A stretch of 64,000 nucleotides of DNA from Rummeliibacillus sp044763875 (GTDB lineage: Bacteria; Bacillota; Bacilli; Bacillales_A; Planococcaceae). Below are positions 8,481 to 17,757 of this stretch, one piece after another. The translations under genes were made by a program, and so were the position numbers. How positions within the stretch are numbered: position 1 is the stretch's first letter; each line of letters starts with the position of its first letter. The stretch is taken from assembly GCF_044763875.1 (NCBI RefSeq), contig NZ_JBIWGZ010000003.1, positions 310,001 to 374,000 of the forward strand, written 5' to 3'. The notes beneath the pieces were generated by a model that saw only the letters and a program-made list of their open reading frames with translations, searched no databases and was not told the origin of the DNA.

Positions 8481-10274
8481 TTATAAAATTATGTACGCAT
8501 TAAAGAACTCCAGTATTTTCTCATATACGTATATTTCATTTGCCTTTTTCGTGAATCCATGTCCCTCATCATCTAGTACAATATACTCAACTTCTCGCCC
8601 ATTTCCCTTCAATGCAGCAACGATTTGATCTGATTCCTTTTGAACAACACGTGGATCGTTCGCTCCTTGTATAACTAGCATAGGCTTCGTCATACCATCT
8701 AAATAAGTAATTGGCGAATCTGCTGTTAATCTTTCCTTATCCGTTTCTGGATCCCCTATCCATTGCTTCATATATGATGACCAAAACTCCGGAACAGACT
8801 CAATAAATGAAAATAAATTACTTGGACCAAAAATATCAACAACTGCTCTAAAGTAATCTGCATGTCGACCGTGTAATAGCAATGCCATATAGCCACCATA
8901 GCTACCACCTAAAAGCAGCATTTTATCCCGGTCTGCATAGCCCTTTTTAATAAGCCACTCAACCCCAGTAATATTATCAAGACGTGGGCCATGACCCCAA
9001 TCCCCCTCAACCATTTTCATAAAGTTTAAACCGTAATTCGATGAGCCTCTAAAGTTAGGAGCAAAAATAGAGTAACCCTGGTTAACAAGGAATTGGAACA
9101 TTGCTCGAAATGATTTACGTTCAATTGATTGTGGACCACCATGTGGCCATAAAATAACATAACCATTCGAATTTTCTTCCTTCGCATTAAACAAAAGTGC
9201 TTCAATTTCTAAACCATCAAACGATGGATAACTTAGCACTTCAGGTTCTATCAAATCCTCATCTCGAACACCTGGTACTCTATAGTGTGTTATTTCAAAC
9301 CAAGTACTTCCCATGTCCTTTGATATAAAAATATTATTAGGTTTCGTAGATGTTTTTCCAAGCAAATATAAATGTCCGCTTGGCATAATAACCATTTTCT
9401 CAATAATATCAACAGGTATTTCGATTTTTTCACATTTTCCATCTTCAACTGTATAACGATAAAGCCGGTCGGCTACACCATAGGAACCAACTATATATAG
9501 TGCTTGTTCTTTTTTCGAATAATAAATACTAGTAAAATCTTCTTTTTCTAATTGAAACAACTTTGTAAATTGTTTCGAATGAATATCAAATTTTGCTAAA
9601 TAGCTAATATCGTCATCGTAGTTTGTTAAAAAATATATTTCGGCTTCAGAAGTATAAATAATATCTGATACTGTATGCTGCTTATCTGTTAGTGGCGTGA
9701 GCAATACGCTCTCATCATCACTTTGTACATATGCTAAGGTATATGTATTACCAAATTGTTTTATATAAACAAATGATTTTTCCTCTGGGCTAACTGTTGC
9801 AATAAAAGTAGGCGCAATACTTCCCTCTAATAGTAGCTTTTCCTTACCATTCTCAATGTCATAAACGAGACTATTTAAATACTTCGCATTTCCAGCTGTA
9901 GTTGAATAATAAAGACGTCGACCATCCTCAGACAAATGGGCGTAGAAATGACGTTCTCCCTCATTATTACGAATTGGTACTAAGTTTCCTCCCTCAGGTG
10001 CAATCGCATAAATTTGACTATTTTCATCTCCATCTTTATCAAATCCAACTAAAAGGAAATCACCTGTTTTCGAATAGCTAATAAAATCTGACGCTTGATT
10101 ATTAAAAGTCATTGGATACGGAAATTTTTTCTCAACATCCATTCCCCATAGATTAAAATGCCCATTTAAATTCGTACTTAATACTAGCTGCTTTTCATCA
10201 GGACTAACTGAAAAATCACTAACAGTTAAAATTTGAAAAAACTGGGTAACTTTTGGCTTTTTAAACTGAATCAT
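8481..10274 (-). CDS. S9 family peptidase (prolyl oligopeptidase / acylaminoacyl-peptidase type)
   Basis: Cytoplasmic serine peptidase acting on short or N-blocked peptides. The N-terminal 340 residues form a WD40-like beta-propeller with repeated Y/F-S-x-D patterns. The C-terminal alpha/beta hydrolase domain has the nucleophile motif GGSYGGYMA, the acid in GANDPRV and the catalytic histidine in DDEGHGF, so the triad is complete. No signal peptide is seen. The gene stands alone between the mur and nag groups. A role in recycling wall peptides is possible, but nothing in the sequence shows it. The closest B. subtilis family member would be YuxL-like. Confidence 0.88.
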   Translation of the reverse strand: MIQFKKPKVTQFFQILTVSDFSVSPDEKQLVLSTNLNGHFNLWGMDVEKKFPYPMTFNNQASDFISYSKTGDFLLVGFDKDGDENSQIYAIAPEGGNLVPIRNNEGERHFYAHLSEDGRRLYYSTTAGNAKYLNSLVYDIENGKEKLLLEGSIAPTFIATVSPEEKSFVYIKQFGNTYTLAYVQSDDESVLLTPLTDKQHTVSDIIYTSEAEIYFLTNYDDDISYLAKFDIHSKQFTKLFQLEKEDFTSIYYSKKEQALYIVGSYGVADRLYRYTVEDGKCEKIEIPVDIIEKMVIMPSGHLYLLGKTSTKPNNIFISKDMGSTWFEITHYRVPGVRDEDLIEPEVLSYPSFDGLEIEALLFNAKEENSNGYVILWPHGGPQSIERKSFRAMFQFLVNQGYSIFAPNFRGSSNYGLNFMKMVEGDWGHGPRLDNITGVEWLIKKGYADRDKMLLLGGSYGGYMALLLHGRHADYFRAVVDIFGPSNLFSFIESVPEFWSSYMKQWIGDPETDKERLTADSPITYLDGMTKPMLVIQGANDPRVVQKESDQIVAALKGNGREVEYIVLDDEGHGFTKKANEIYVYEKILEFFNAYIIL

Positions 10275-10470
10275 TCCTAATCCTCTTTTCTTATAAATTT
10301 TCTCTTATTAATATTTCTTATTGCTTTCCATTCCTTAAATTAATAGGTATGAGCTACTTCGCTTTATATGTGCCGTATTATATCAATAAAACATTTCTGA
10401 ATTTTCTTTTAATTATACATGATAAAAAGGAATTTATGGAGTTATATTCCAATAAACGTCGTATTTTTTG

Positions 10471-10511
10471 AAAAAAAAAGATCCAAAATGTATTCTTACA
10501 TCAAGGATCTT
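10471..10511 (-). terminator. Intrinsic terminator after nagB
   Basis: The arms AAGATCCTTGATGTA and TACATTTTGGATCTT on the minus strand form a hairpin followed by nine T residues, about 40 bases after the nagB stop. The remaining 195 bases up to the S9 peptidase start show no gene. Confidence 0.9.
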
Positions 10512-10549
10512 CTCATTAGCTTATGAATATTATTTTTCCTTCAATTTTT

Positions 10550-11245
10550 TTACAAATTCAAATTAGTTAGAATAATGACGTTATCATGTCCTTTTAATAC
10601 GGTTACGGGTATCTCTTCAGTCATCTCACCATCTATTAAGGCTTGGATTGCGTCTCTTTTTTTCTCTCCCACTGCGATGAGTAGAATTTGATGTGCACGC
10701 ATAATAGAAGCAATTCCCATTGTTATTGCGTGTTTTGGCACCTCATCAATTGATTCAAAGAAGCGAGCATTTGCTTGTCTTGTAGATTCTGTTAATGTTA
10801 CAACATGTGTCTCACTTGAAAAAGATGATCCAGGTTCGTTAAAACCAATATGACCGTTTTCGCCGACGCCTAATAATTGAAAATCAAGATCTAATGATTT
10901 TAATATATTCTCATAGTTTACTGCTTCCATTTCTGGATTTTCAGCCTCACCATTTGGCAAATAGGATTCTTCAAATGATTTTGTATTGAATAGTTGCTTT
11001 TGCATAAAGGAAATGTAACTTTGTTGGTGTTTTTTTGGTAACCCTACATATTCATCCAAATTTACGCTCTTGCAGTTTGAAAAATCTAGAGAACTATTTC
11101 GAATACGCTCATACAGAGGTAGCATCGTCCCACCGGTTGCAAGACCAAAAGTTTTTGCACCATTATTTTTTTGTTCTTCTAAAATCGAAAAAGCTCTATC
11201 AAATAATTGATCTAAATTTTGAATAGATTCTAGTTGTATTGTCAT
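10550..11245 (-). CDS. nagB: Glucosamine-6-phosphate deaminase
   Basis: Converts glucosamine-6-P to fructose-6-P and ammonia, the last step of amino-sugar catabolism here. The motifs ATGGTMLPLYE, SVNLDEYVG and GVGENGHIGFNEPG (active-site region) are intact. The length of 232 residues is that of the short Firmicutes form, which lacks the allosteric C-terminal extension of the E. coli enzyme. I chose the ATG at 11245 because GAGGTG precedes it by 5 bases; upstream in-frame codons lack such a site. It follows ptsI after 234 bases and a terminator, so it probably has its own promoter. Confidence 0.93.
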   Translation of the reverse strand: MTIQLESIQNLDQLFDRAFSILEEQKNNGAKTFGLATGGTMLPLYERIRNSSLDFSNCKSVNLDEYVGLPKKHQQSYISFMQKQLFNTKSFEESYLPNGEAENPEMEAVNYENILKSLDLDFQLLGVGENGHIGFNEPGSSFSSETHVVTLTESTRQANARFFESIDEVPKHAITMGIASIMRAHQILLIAVGEKKRDAIQALIDGEMTEEIPVTVLKGHDNVIILTNLNL

Positions 11246-11339
11246 ATTACACCTCATATTTTCTTCAATCCGAATTTGAATAATAATGTTTACAATAGGG
11301 ACATGAAGGTTTTATTTTCCTATTATCGAGCTGTTACTC

Positions 11340-11380
11340 AAAAAATTACCGACACCCTATTCTATATTGAGGTGTCGGCA
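11340..11380 (-). terminator. Intrinsic terminator after ptsI
   Basis: On the minus strand CCGACACC and GGTGTCGG pair, followed by TAATTTTTTG. It lies about 100 bases beyond ptsI and separates it from nagB. Confidence 0.8.
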
Positions 11381-11479
11381 AACAACCTATTGTTATTATA
11401 AACTGAAACTTCATGCAGTGGGGAGTTATCATGAACCCCACTTATCCACTTGAGATCGCTTGGATATTGAAATGAGATC

Positions 11480-13207
11480 TTACTGCTGCTCATTAGTGCT
11501 GGTTAAATGCATCTTCACATATCGTGAAACCTCATTAGCAGTTTTAAGCTTGAAAATTTCATCTAGATGTTGCGCTAGCTGCTCTTTAGATAATTGAGCA
11601 ATCTGCGCTCGTGTATGTAATATAGACGAAGCGCTCATAGAAAATTCATCTAATCCTAGTGCTAGTAAAATAGGGATTGCCACTTCATCTCCTGCCATTT
11701 CTCCACACATCCCTACCCACTTACCTTCTTTATGTGCTCCTTCGATAACCATTTTTACTAACCGTAAAATAGCTGGATGATATGGTTGATATAGATAGGA
11801 AACTTTTTCATTCATACGGTCTGTAGCAAGTGTATACTGGATTAAATCATTTGTCCCAATTGATAAGAAGTCTGCTTCCTCAGCAAACTTGTCGGCAATA
11901 ACGGCAGCTGAAGGAATTTCAACCATCATGCCGATTTCGATGGTATGACTAACTTTCACGCCGCTTGATAATAGATTTTGACGCTCTTCTTCTAATAATC
12001 CTTTTGCTTGTCTAAACTCTTCAAGTGTAGCAATCATAGGGAACATGATTTTCAAATTCCCATAAACACTTGCGCGAAGTAATGCACGAAGTTGGGTACG
12101 AAACAATTCGGTGTCATCCAGGCATAGACGAATGGCACGGTGACCTAAAAACGGATTCATCTCTTTGTCCATCTTCAAGTATGACAACTCTTTATCTCCG
12201 CCAATATCCAAAGTACGGACAACAGTAGGTTTTCCATTCATTTTTTCAAGAACTGTTTTGTATGCGATAAATTGTTCTTCTTCAGTTGGTAATTCCTCAC
12301 GGTCCATATATAAAAACTCTGTACGGAAAAGACCTACTCCATCTCCACCATTTGAAAGTACGGCTTCAACATCAGCCGGTTTACCGATATTACCAGCAAT
12401 TTCAACATGATACCCATCTGCACTTATACTTGGTGATTCTTTATAGTGTTCTAACAATTTACGTTCATCGTTATAAACTTGTTGCGCCAATCGATAGGTA
12501 GCAGTAATTTCATCTGATGCATCAACTATTACTACACCTTTTGATCCATCTAAAATAACAGACGTACCATGTAGAATATCATTTGTCGCTGTTTTCGTGC
12601 CAACGACAGCTGGGATCTCCATTGTTCTTGCTAAAATTGCAGAGTGGGATGTACGTCCACCTATATTTGTAACAAATCCTTTTACATGGGTTTTGTTCAA
12701 CTGTGCAGTCATAGAAGGGGTTAAATCTTCTGCAATAATTATGACATCCTCATTTAAGTGGTTATAATCGGGAATTTCCACATTCAATAGCTTTGCTAAT
12801 AATCGTTTGGATACATCTCTAATGTCTGCTGCTCTTTCCTTCATATAGTCGTTATCCATCGTTTCAAACATTCCGATAAACATTGTAGAAATTTCATCAA
12901 GAGCGGATTCTGCATTTATTCCTTCATCGATTTTACTTTCAATCATTCCTAACATTTCTGGATCTTCTAAAACTAAAAGATGCGCTTGGAAAATAGCTGC
13001 TTTTTCATCCCCAAACTTTGCTTTTGCTTGATCACGAATTTCTTCAAGTTCAACCTTTGCATTAACGATAGCATTTCTTAAACGCACCTTTTCTTTATCA
13101 GTATCTTGAATCGAAATCTTCTCAAAGGATAGATCTTGCTCAATTATGCAATATGCAGTTGCAATCGCAATTCCGTTTGAAACCGCAATTCCTTTTAGCT
13201 CTAGCAT
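11480..13207 (-). CDS. ptsI: PTS enzyme I (phosphoenolpyruvate-protein phosphotransferase)
   Basis: General PTS protein that transfers phosphate from PEP to HPr. The phosphorylated histidine lies in GGRTSHSAILART, and the PEP-binding barrel motifs (RTEFLYMDRE, MFPMIATLEEF, IGTNDLIQYTLA, GMCGEMAGD with the catalytic cysteine) are intact in 575 residues. The start overlaps the ptsH stop by 7 bases. The pair is downstream of nagR rather than next to a glucose permease as in B. subtilis. From memory, a similar nag-ptsHI cluster is reported for L. sphaericus. Confidence 0.97.
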   Translation of the reverse strand: MLELKGIAVSNGIAIATAYCIIEQDLSFEKISIQDTDKEKVRLRNAIVNAKVELEEIRDQAKAKFGDEKAAIFQAHLLVLEDPEMLGMIESKIDEGINAESALDEISTMFIGMFETMDNDYMKERAADIRDVSKRLLAKLLNVEIPDYNHLNEDVIIIAEDLTPSMTAQLNKTHVKGFVTNIGGRTSHSAILARTMEIPAVVGTKTATNDILHGTSVILDGSKGVVIVDASDEITATYRLAQQVYNDERKLLEHYKESPSISADGYHVEIAGNIGKPADVEAVLSNGGDGVGLFRTEFLYMDREELPTEEEQFIAYKTVLEKMNGKPTVVRTLDIGGDKELSYLKMDKEMNPFLGHRAIRLCLDDTELFRTQLRALLRASVYGNLKIMFPMIATLEEFRQAKGLLEEERQNLLSSGVKVSHTIEIGMMVEIPSAAVIADKFAEEADFLSIGTNDLIQYTLATDRMNEKVSYLYQPYHPAILRLVKMVIEGAHKEGKWVGMCGEMAGDEVAIPILLALGLDEFSMSASSILHTRAQIAQLSKEQLAQHLDEIFKLKTANEVSRYVKMHLTSTNEQQ

Positions 13208-13470
13208 TCCTCTCCAATACCTTCTGTTGTGATCACCGATGCGACTTTAGCTAATAGTTTATCTGCATTTGCTCCTTCTGAAGAAATAGTAATCGTTGAG
13301 CCAGAAGGAATACCAAGAGACATAACGCCCATGATTGATTTCATATTCACCGATCTTCCTTTATAAGAAAGTTGTACTTCTGAAGAAAAAGGAGTTACCG
13401 CTTGAACTAGTAATGTACAAGGTCTTGCATGTAATCCTTCTGCTGCTGTTATGATAAATTGTTTTTCCAT
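13201..13470 (-). CDS. ptsH: PTS phosphocarrier protein HPr
   Basis: Carries phosphate from enzyme I to EIIA domains and, when phosphorylated on serine, co-activates CcpA. With the ATG at 13470 (GGAGG 8 bases upstream) the protein has 89 residues. The catalytic histidine is residue 14 (GLHARP) and the regulatory serine is residue 45 (MKSIMGVMSLG), so both HPr functions should work. The serine matters because a cre-like site lies upstream of nagP. Translation is coupled to ptsI. Confidence 0.97.
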   Translation of the reverse strand: MEKQFIITAAEGLHARPCTLLVQAVTPFSSEVQLSYKGRSVNMKSIMGVMSLGIPSGSTITISSEGANADKLLAKVASVITTEGIGEEC

Positions 13471-13508
13471 GAAAAACGCCTCCAATTTTAATTAAAATTT
13501 ATGCGATG

Positions 13509-13760
13509 TTAATATCGCTCTATTAAAGAATCGTTATTTTTATCTGCATTTTTCACACCGACACTACAAAAAACAGGAAATATCTTATGATTTTGCGCCA
13601 TGTTATCAACCACTTGGCTAATCAATTCATTTAATATAGTAGCCCTTATAATGGTAGAAATCGGACATATTGTACAACTTCGTTTGTTTCTTTTGGATCA
13701 CCTGCATTTTTCAGGTACTTCTTGAATTTGTCTATGAACTTCCTGAAAATAAGTTTGCAC
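13509..13760 (-). pseudogene. Remnant of a SIS-domain protein gene (UPF0309-like)
   Basis: Between nagR and ptsH a GTG with a GAGGTGA site opens a frame MQTYFQEVHRQIQEV that stops after 21 codons. In another frame, ending at the TAA at 13509, about 55 codons read ATILNELISQVVDNMAQNHK, then PVFCSVGVKNAD and NDSLIERY. These two pieces look like the start and the end of a SIS-domain sugar-phosphate protein of about 240 residues (family N-terminus with YF..V; family end with PPVF.S.N.DG..HN..L...Y). The middle, with the sugar-binding core, is gone. I read this as an internal deletion; the family match is from memory. Confidence 0.6.
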
Positions 13761-13764
13761 GATC

Positions 13765-14487
13765 TCACCTCTTAATTTCACTTATAAATTTATAACGATC
13801 TGCTCGATATGCACTACGAACAACTTCAAATGGTTGCCCATTTGCTAAGTAACTCGTTCTCTTAATAATTAGAACAACTCCTGTAGCTTCCAACTTTAAA
13901 TATTTCGCATCCTCTTTCGTGACAATTGTAGCTTCCATTTGTTGAATGGCGTTATTAATTTCAAATCCATATTTATTTTCTACAAGATTATATAATGATC
14001 CTTGAAGATCCTCTTCATTTAAGTCTGGTAAAAGTTTTACTGGTATATAAGTTCTTTCAATCGCCATTGGTTTATGATCTGCATTTCTAATTCGGGCGAT
14101 GAAAAATACTTCTTCATTATCCATAAGCTTAAAGTCCTCTCTTATATCATAAGGAGGTAATTGTTTTTCAAACGTAACAATATTACTACTTGGTTCCATC
14201 CCTCTAGCCCGCATATCTTCTGTAAAACTCGTTAATCCATTTAATGGCTGTTCAAATTTAGGACTGGCCACGAACGTACCTCGTCCCTTCTCACGATAAA
14301 GAAAACCATCATTAACCAATTGTGTGATTGATTGTCTTACGGTCATTCTGCTCACAGTAAATGTCTCAGAAAGCTCTCTTTCTGAAGGAATTGCACAACC
14401 AACGGCATATTCGCCATGTGAAATTTTCTCTTTTAAAATTTCTTCTATCTGTACATAAATAGGTACATGTGAATTCTTGTCGACCAA
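13765..14487 (-). CDS. nagR: GntR/HutC-family repressor of GlcNAc utilisation (NagR/YvoA-like)
   Basis: Transcription factor with an N-terminal winged helix (residues 8-75, including SERELSETFTVSRMTVRQS) and a C-terminal UTRA effector domain (residues 90-235). In this family GlcN-6-P or GlcNAc-6-P releases the protein from DNA. The 240-residue length matches B. subtilis NagR. The best start I see is a TTG preceded by AAAAGGTG. It follows nagA by 32 bases. A perfect palindrome of the NagR type lies upstream of nagP, so it probably controls the whole nagP-nagA-nagR block. Confidence 0.92.
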   Translation of the reverse strand: MVDKNSHVPIYVQIEEILKEKISHGEYAVGCAIPSERELSETFTVSRMTVRQSITQLVNDGFLYREKGRGTFVASPKFEQPLNGLTSFTEDMRARGMEPSSNIVTFEKQLPPYDIREDFKLMDNEEVFFIARIRNADHKPMAIERTYIPVKLLPDLNEEDLQGSLYNLVENKYGFEINNAIQQMEATIVTKEDAKYLKLEATGVVLIIKRTSYLANGQPFEVVRSAYRADRYKFISEIKR

Positions 14488-14519
14488 CTAATTCAACACC
14501 TTTTGCAATAATAATGATT

Positions 14520-15668
14520 CTATCCAAATATTACTTTACCGTTTTTTATCGTTTTTTGTATAGCGAGATCTTGATCAAGGAGTATTAAATCTGCATCATA
14601 CTGCTCTTTAATCTTTCCTTTTCCTTTTAAATTCAATTGTTTTGCAGCATTTGAAGAGGACATTGCAACAAGTTCCTGTAGAGTACAATTTGTTGCTTTC
14701 TTCATATTACGTACAGCAGCATCCATCGTTAGTACACTACCTGCTAATGCTCCATTTGTAAGATGTGCCCCTTTTTCTGAGACGTGTACTAATTGACCAC
14801 CTAAATCGTAATCTCCAAACGGTACTCCTTTAGCACGCATGGAATCTGTGATTAAGATGATATTTTCAGCACCTTTCATCTTATAGGCAAGATTTACAGC
14901 TTGTGGGTGAGCATGAACAAAATCGACTATAATTTCAGCTTTAATCTCTGGTAACAATAAGGTTCCCCCAACAACTCCGGGTTCACGGTGATGAAAAGGT
15001 CTCATTTGATTATATAAATGTGTTCCTTGTTTTGCACCGAGTGATACAGCTTTTTGCATATCATCAAATGTTGCATCAGAGTGTCCAATCGATACAACGA
15101 TTCCTTGTTTTGCAAGTTCTTCAACTAATCCAAAACCACCTTCAACTTCAGGAGCTACCGTTACTTCTTTAATACGATTGCCACTTAATTGTTGCCAATG
15201 TTTAAATTGTTCAATCGTAGGAGGAACAATATTTTGAAGGGGCTGTGCACCAGCACGTTTTTTTGAAATGAATGGTCCTTCTACATGAACGCCAATAATT
15301 TCCGCCTCATTTTCAGCACTTTTGAATACTGCTAAATTCCTTAGTGCATCCTCAATTTCTCCTGATGACTGTGTCATAGTTGTAGCTAAATAACTTGTTG
15401 TTCCTTCTTTTACTAATGACTTAGCCATTGTATGAAGTGCTTCCGGCGTTGCATCCATAGTATCTTTTCCTGCAGAACCATGGATATGCATATCAATATA
15501 GCCTGGAAAAAGGTAATGATTTGAACCATCTATTTTTTCATCAGCTGTAAAATTTAATTGTATCCCTATCTTCTTAATTTTTCCATTTTCAATATAGATA
15601 TCTAAATTTCCTTTAATTTCATCATTATTTACTATTGTTACATTTTGAATTAGTAATGATTGTGTCAA
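14520..15668 (-). CDS. nagA: N-acetylglucosamine-6-phosphate deacetylase
   Basis: Metal-dependent amidohydrolase converting GlcNAc-6-P to GlcN-6-P plus acetate. The metal-site motifs GYIDMHIHGSAG, GVHVEGPF, ISIGHSDA (seen as VSIGHSDATF) and THLYNQMRPFHHREPG are present, and the catalytic aspartate lies in ILITDSMRAKG. I place the start at a TTG (15668) because AGGAG precedes it by 9 bases and the resulting MTQSLLIQNVTIV aligns with the B. subtilis NagA start. The ATG three codons upstream is only one base from the same AGGAG. It supplies NagB and takes substrate from both NagP and MurQ. Confidence 0.94.
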   Translation of the reverse strand: MTQSLLIQNVTIVNNDEIKGNLDIYIENGKIKKIGIQLNFTADEKIDGSNHYLFPGYIDMHIHGSAGKDTMDATPEALHTMAKSLVKEGTTSYLATTMTQSSGEIEDALRNLAVFKSAENEAEIIGVHVEGPFISKKRAGAQPLQNIVPPTIEQFKHWQQLSGNRIKEVTVAPEVEGGFGLVEELAKQGIVVSIGHSDATFDDMQKAVSLGAKQGTHLYNQMRPFHHREPGVVGGTLLLPEIKAEIIVDFVHAHPQAVNLAYKMKGAENIILITDSMRAKGVPFGDYDLGGQLVHVSEKGAHLTNGALAGSVLTMDAAVRNMKKATNCTLQELVAMSSSNAAKQLNLKGKGKIKEQYDADLILLDQDLAIQKTIKNGKVIFG

Positions 15669-15687
15669 TCGGAACATCTCCTAAGAA

Positions 15688-15711
15688 TAAGCCAGGCGTT
15701 AACCTGGCTTA
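15688..15711 (-). promoter_or_regulatory. Stem-loop between nagP and nagA
   Basis: TAAGCCAGG and CCTGGCTTA form a compact hairpin with a 6-base loop in the gap between nagP and nagA. It is followed by TTCTTAGGAG rather than a T run, so it looks like an RNA-processing or partial attenuation element, which would set different levels of nagP and nagA mRNA. Function is inference. Confidence 0.5.
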
Positions 15712-15765
15712 AAATACTAATGGCTTCCATTATAATCGAATAGTTTGTTTTATCGATTGAAGTTT

Positions 15766-17703
15766 TTATTTGATATTAACAATATTTGCAGTTCCACTTC
15801 TTTGATAACCTGTTTTTTCTAAAGTAACTGTTTTACCTTGAGAATTCGTGAAAATGACAGGCGTTACAATTGATGGAACGTTTGCTTTTACATAATTTAA
15901 ATCGACTTTAATTAATGCATCTCCACGTTGGATCAACTGATCTTGCTCTACTAGTAATTCAAAACCCTCGCCATTTAATTTTACTGTATCAAGACCAATA
16001 TGAATCAATACTTCAACACCTGTATCTGTAACTAAACCAATCGCATGTTTCGTAGGGAAAATCATCATAACTTTACCATCAACTGGTGAATTAAAAATAT
16101 TCCCTTTAGGTATAATACCGAATCCAGGTCCCATCATTCCTGAGGAAAATGCTTGATCAGGAACTTCTGATAGAGGAATAATTTCTCCTGTTACAGGCAT
16201 TTCAAAATCTTCTAACTTAAATGTTGTAATAGTATCCACAATTTTTTCTAAATCTTCTGCGGCAACGGTTGAATTTGGTACAGGATTTCCTTTTGCAAGA
16301 CGTTTTTTCATCGCTACAGCTAAGAATTCAACAGATGTACCAATGATTACTTGGACATTTGTTTTACTAATACGCATTGTGCCACGTGCACCGTACTTTT
16401 TTAGTTCTTTTTCGTCTACTTGATCTGCGTCTTTTACAGTTAAGCGAAGACGTGTCGTACAATAATCAACTTGTTGAATATTTTCTATCCCACCTAATCC
16501 TTCAATTGTGTGATAAGCTTTCGCGTCAAGTACTTCATCTTCATTACCTTCTATTGCTTGAGCATCCTCATCTTCGTCTTCACGACCTGGTGTTTTCAAA
16601 TCTAATTTGATAATTAGGAAATAGAACACTACAAAGTAAATTGCCGCAAAAGCTAAGCCAAGAGGTATTAATAATAATGGCTTTTGAGCAATACCAAGGT
16701 TTAGTAAGTAATCGATTAACCCAGCTGAGAAGCCAAATCCATCATGGATACCTAATGTCGAAGCAACAATTAATGAAACCCCAGTTAAGATAGCATGAAT
16801 CACATATAATACTGGAGATAAGAACATAAAAGTAAATTCAATTGGTTCTGTTACACCTGTGATAAATGCAGTTAAGGCAATAGATATGAACATACCACCA
16901 ACCACAGCACGTTTTTCTTTTTTAGCTGCAAAGTACATTGCAAGACATGCTGCTGGTAAACCAAACATCATGATTGGGAAGAAACCTGCTTGGAAGATCC
17001 CTGCAGTTGGGTCTCCAGCTAAGAAGCGTGGAATATCTCCTTTTACAACTTCACCTGCTGCATTTGTAAATTTACCGAAGTCAAACCAAATAATTGTATT
17101 TATGACATGGTGTAAACCAACTGGAATTAATAAACGGTTAAAGAAACCATAGGCACCTACTCCTAATGCACCAGCCCCTATCATCCAGTTACCACCTGCA
17201 TCAATAACATTTTGTATTGGTCCCCATACAAATGCTAAAATCCCTGAAAGTACTGCCATTGTAATCGATGTAATAATGGGAACAAACCTTCTACCACCGA
17301 AGAATGACAACCATTCTGGGAATTTTACATTGTAAAATTTATTGTATAAAAGACCAGCAACTATACCTGCTATAATACCGCCAAAAACGCCCATATTTAA
17401 ATTTTCGTTAATCTTTTCTAATACTCCTGTTAATATTAAATGGGCAATTGCACCAGCTAGTGCTGCACCACCACTGTTATCGAAAGCAAGCCCCATTGCA
17501 ATACCAATCGCAAAAATAATTGGTAAATTACCCAAAATCGCGTCTCCGGATGCAGCCATAATGTGCGCAATAATTTGTACGAATTTCACATCGAAGCTAC
17601 CAAGCATATCATCTGAACCTAAACGTAGAAGCAATGCTGCTGCAGGTAATGTGGCAATCGGAAACATTAAAGACTTACCGATTTTTTGTAAAAAACCTAA
17701 CAT
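15766..17703 (-). CDS. nagP: N-acetylglucosamine PTS transporter EIICBA
   Basis: Imports GlcNAc as GlcNAc-6-P. The order is EIIC (residues 1 to about 365, with multiple membrane helices and the motif GLPAACLAMY), EIIB (about 395-470, phosphorylated cysteine in DYCTTRLRLTV) and EIIA (about 495-645, active histidine in VLIHIGLDTV). Having a fused EIIA makes it a candidate phosphate donor for MurP, which lacks one. The ATG is preceded by AAAGGAG. Its promoter carries a NagR-type operator and a cre-like site, so substrate induction and CcpA repression are expected. Confidence 0.95.
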   Translation of the reverse strand: MLGFLQKIGKSLMFPIATLPAAALLLRLGSDDMLGSFDVKFVQIIAHIMAASGDAILGNLPIIFAIGIAMGLAFDNSGGAALAGAIAHLILTGVLEKINENLNMGVFGGIIAGIVAGLLYNKFYNVKFPEWLSFFGGRRFVPIITSITMAVLSGILAFVWGPIQNVIDAGGNWMIGAGALGVGAYGFFNRLLIPVGLHHVINTIIWFDFGKFTNAAGEVVKGDIPRFLAGDPTAGIFQAGFFPIMMFGLPAACLAMYFAAKKEKRAVVGGMFISIALTAFITGVTEPIEFTFMFLSPVLYVIHAILTGVSLIVASTLGIHDGFGFSAGLIDYLLNLGIAQKPLLLIPLGLAFAAIYFVVFYFLIIKLDLKTPGREDEDEDAQAIEGNEDEVLDAKAYHTIEGLGGIENIQQVDYCTTRLRLTVKDADQVDEKELKKYGARGTMRISKTNVQVIIGTSVEFLAVAMKKRLAKGNPVPNSTVAAEDLEKIVDTITTFKLEDFEMPVTGEIIPLSEVPDQAFSSGMMGPGFGIIPKGNIFNSPVDGKVMMIFPTKHAIGLVTDTGVEVLIHIGLDTVKLNGEGFELLVEQDQLIQRGDALIKVDLNYVKANVPSIVTPVIFTNSQGKTVTLEKTGYQRSGTANIVNIK

Positions 17704-17733
17704 GATCTACACTCTCCTTTGTTTTTTAATTCT

Positions 17734-17757
17734 ATTGGTATAGTTGTCTATACCAAT
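17734..17757. promoter_or_regulatory. NagR (dre) operator at nagP
   Basis: ATTGGTATAG TTGT CTATACCAAT is a perfect 10-bp inverted repeat with a 4-base spacer. It lies about 31 bases upstream of nagP, just downstream of the proposed -10 box. It has the form of dre sites bound by NagR/YvoA (consensus around ATTGGTATAGACAAC, from memory). Confidence 0.85.

Noticed and set aside
15688..15711. Hairpin between nagP and nagA considered as a full terminator
   Set aside because: It is not followed by a T run, so I list it only as a regulatory stem-loop.
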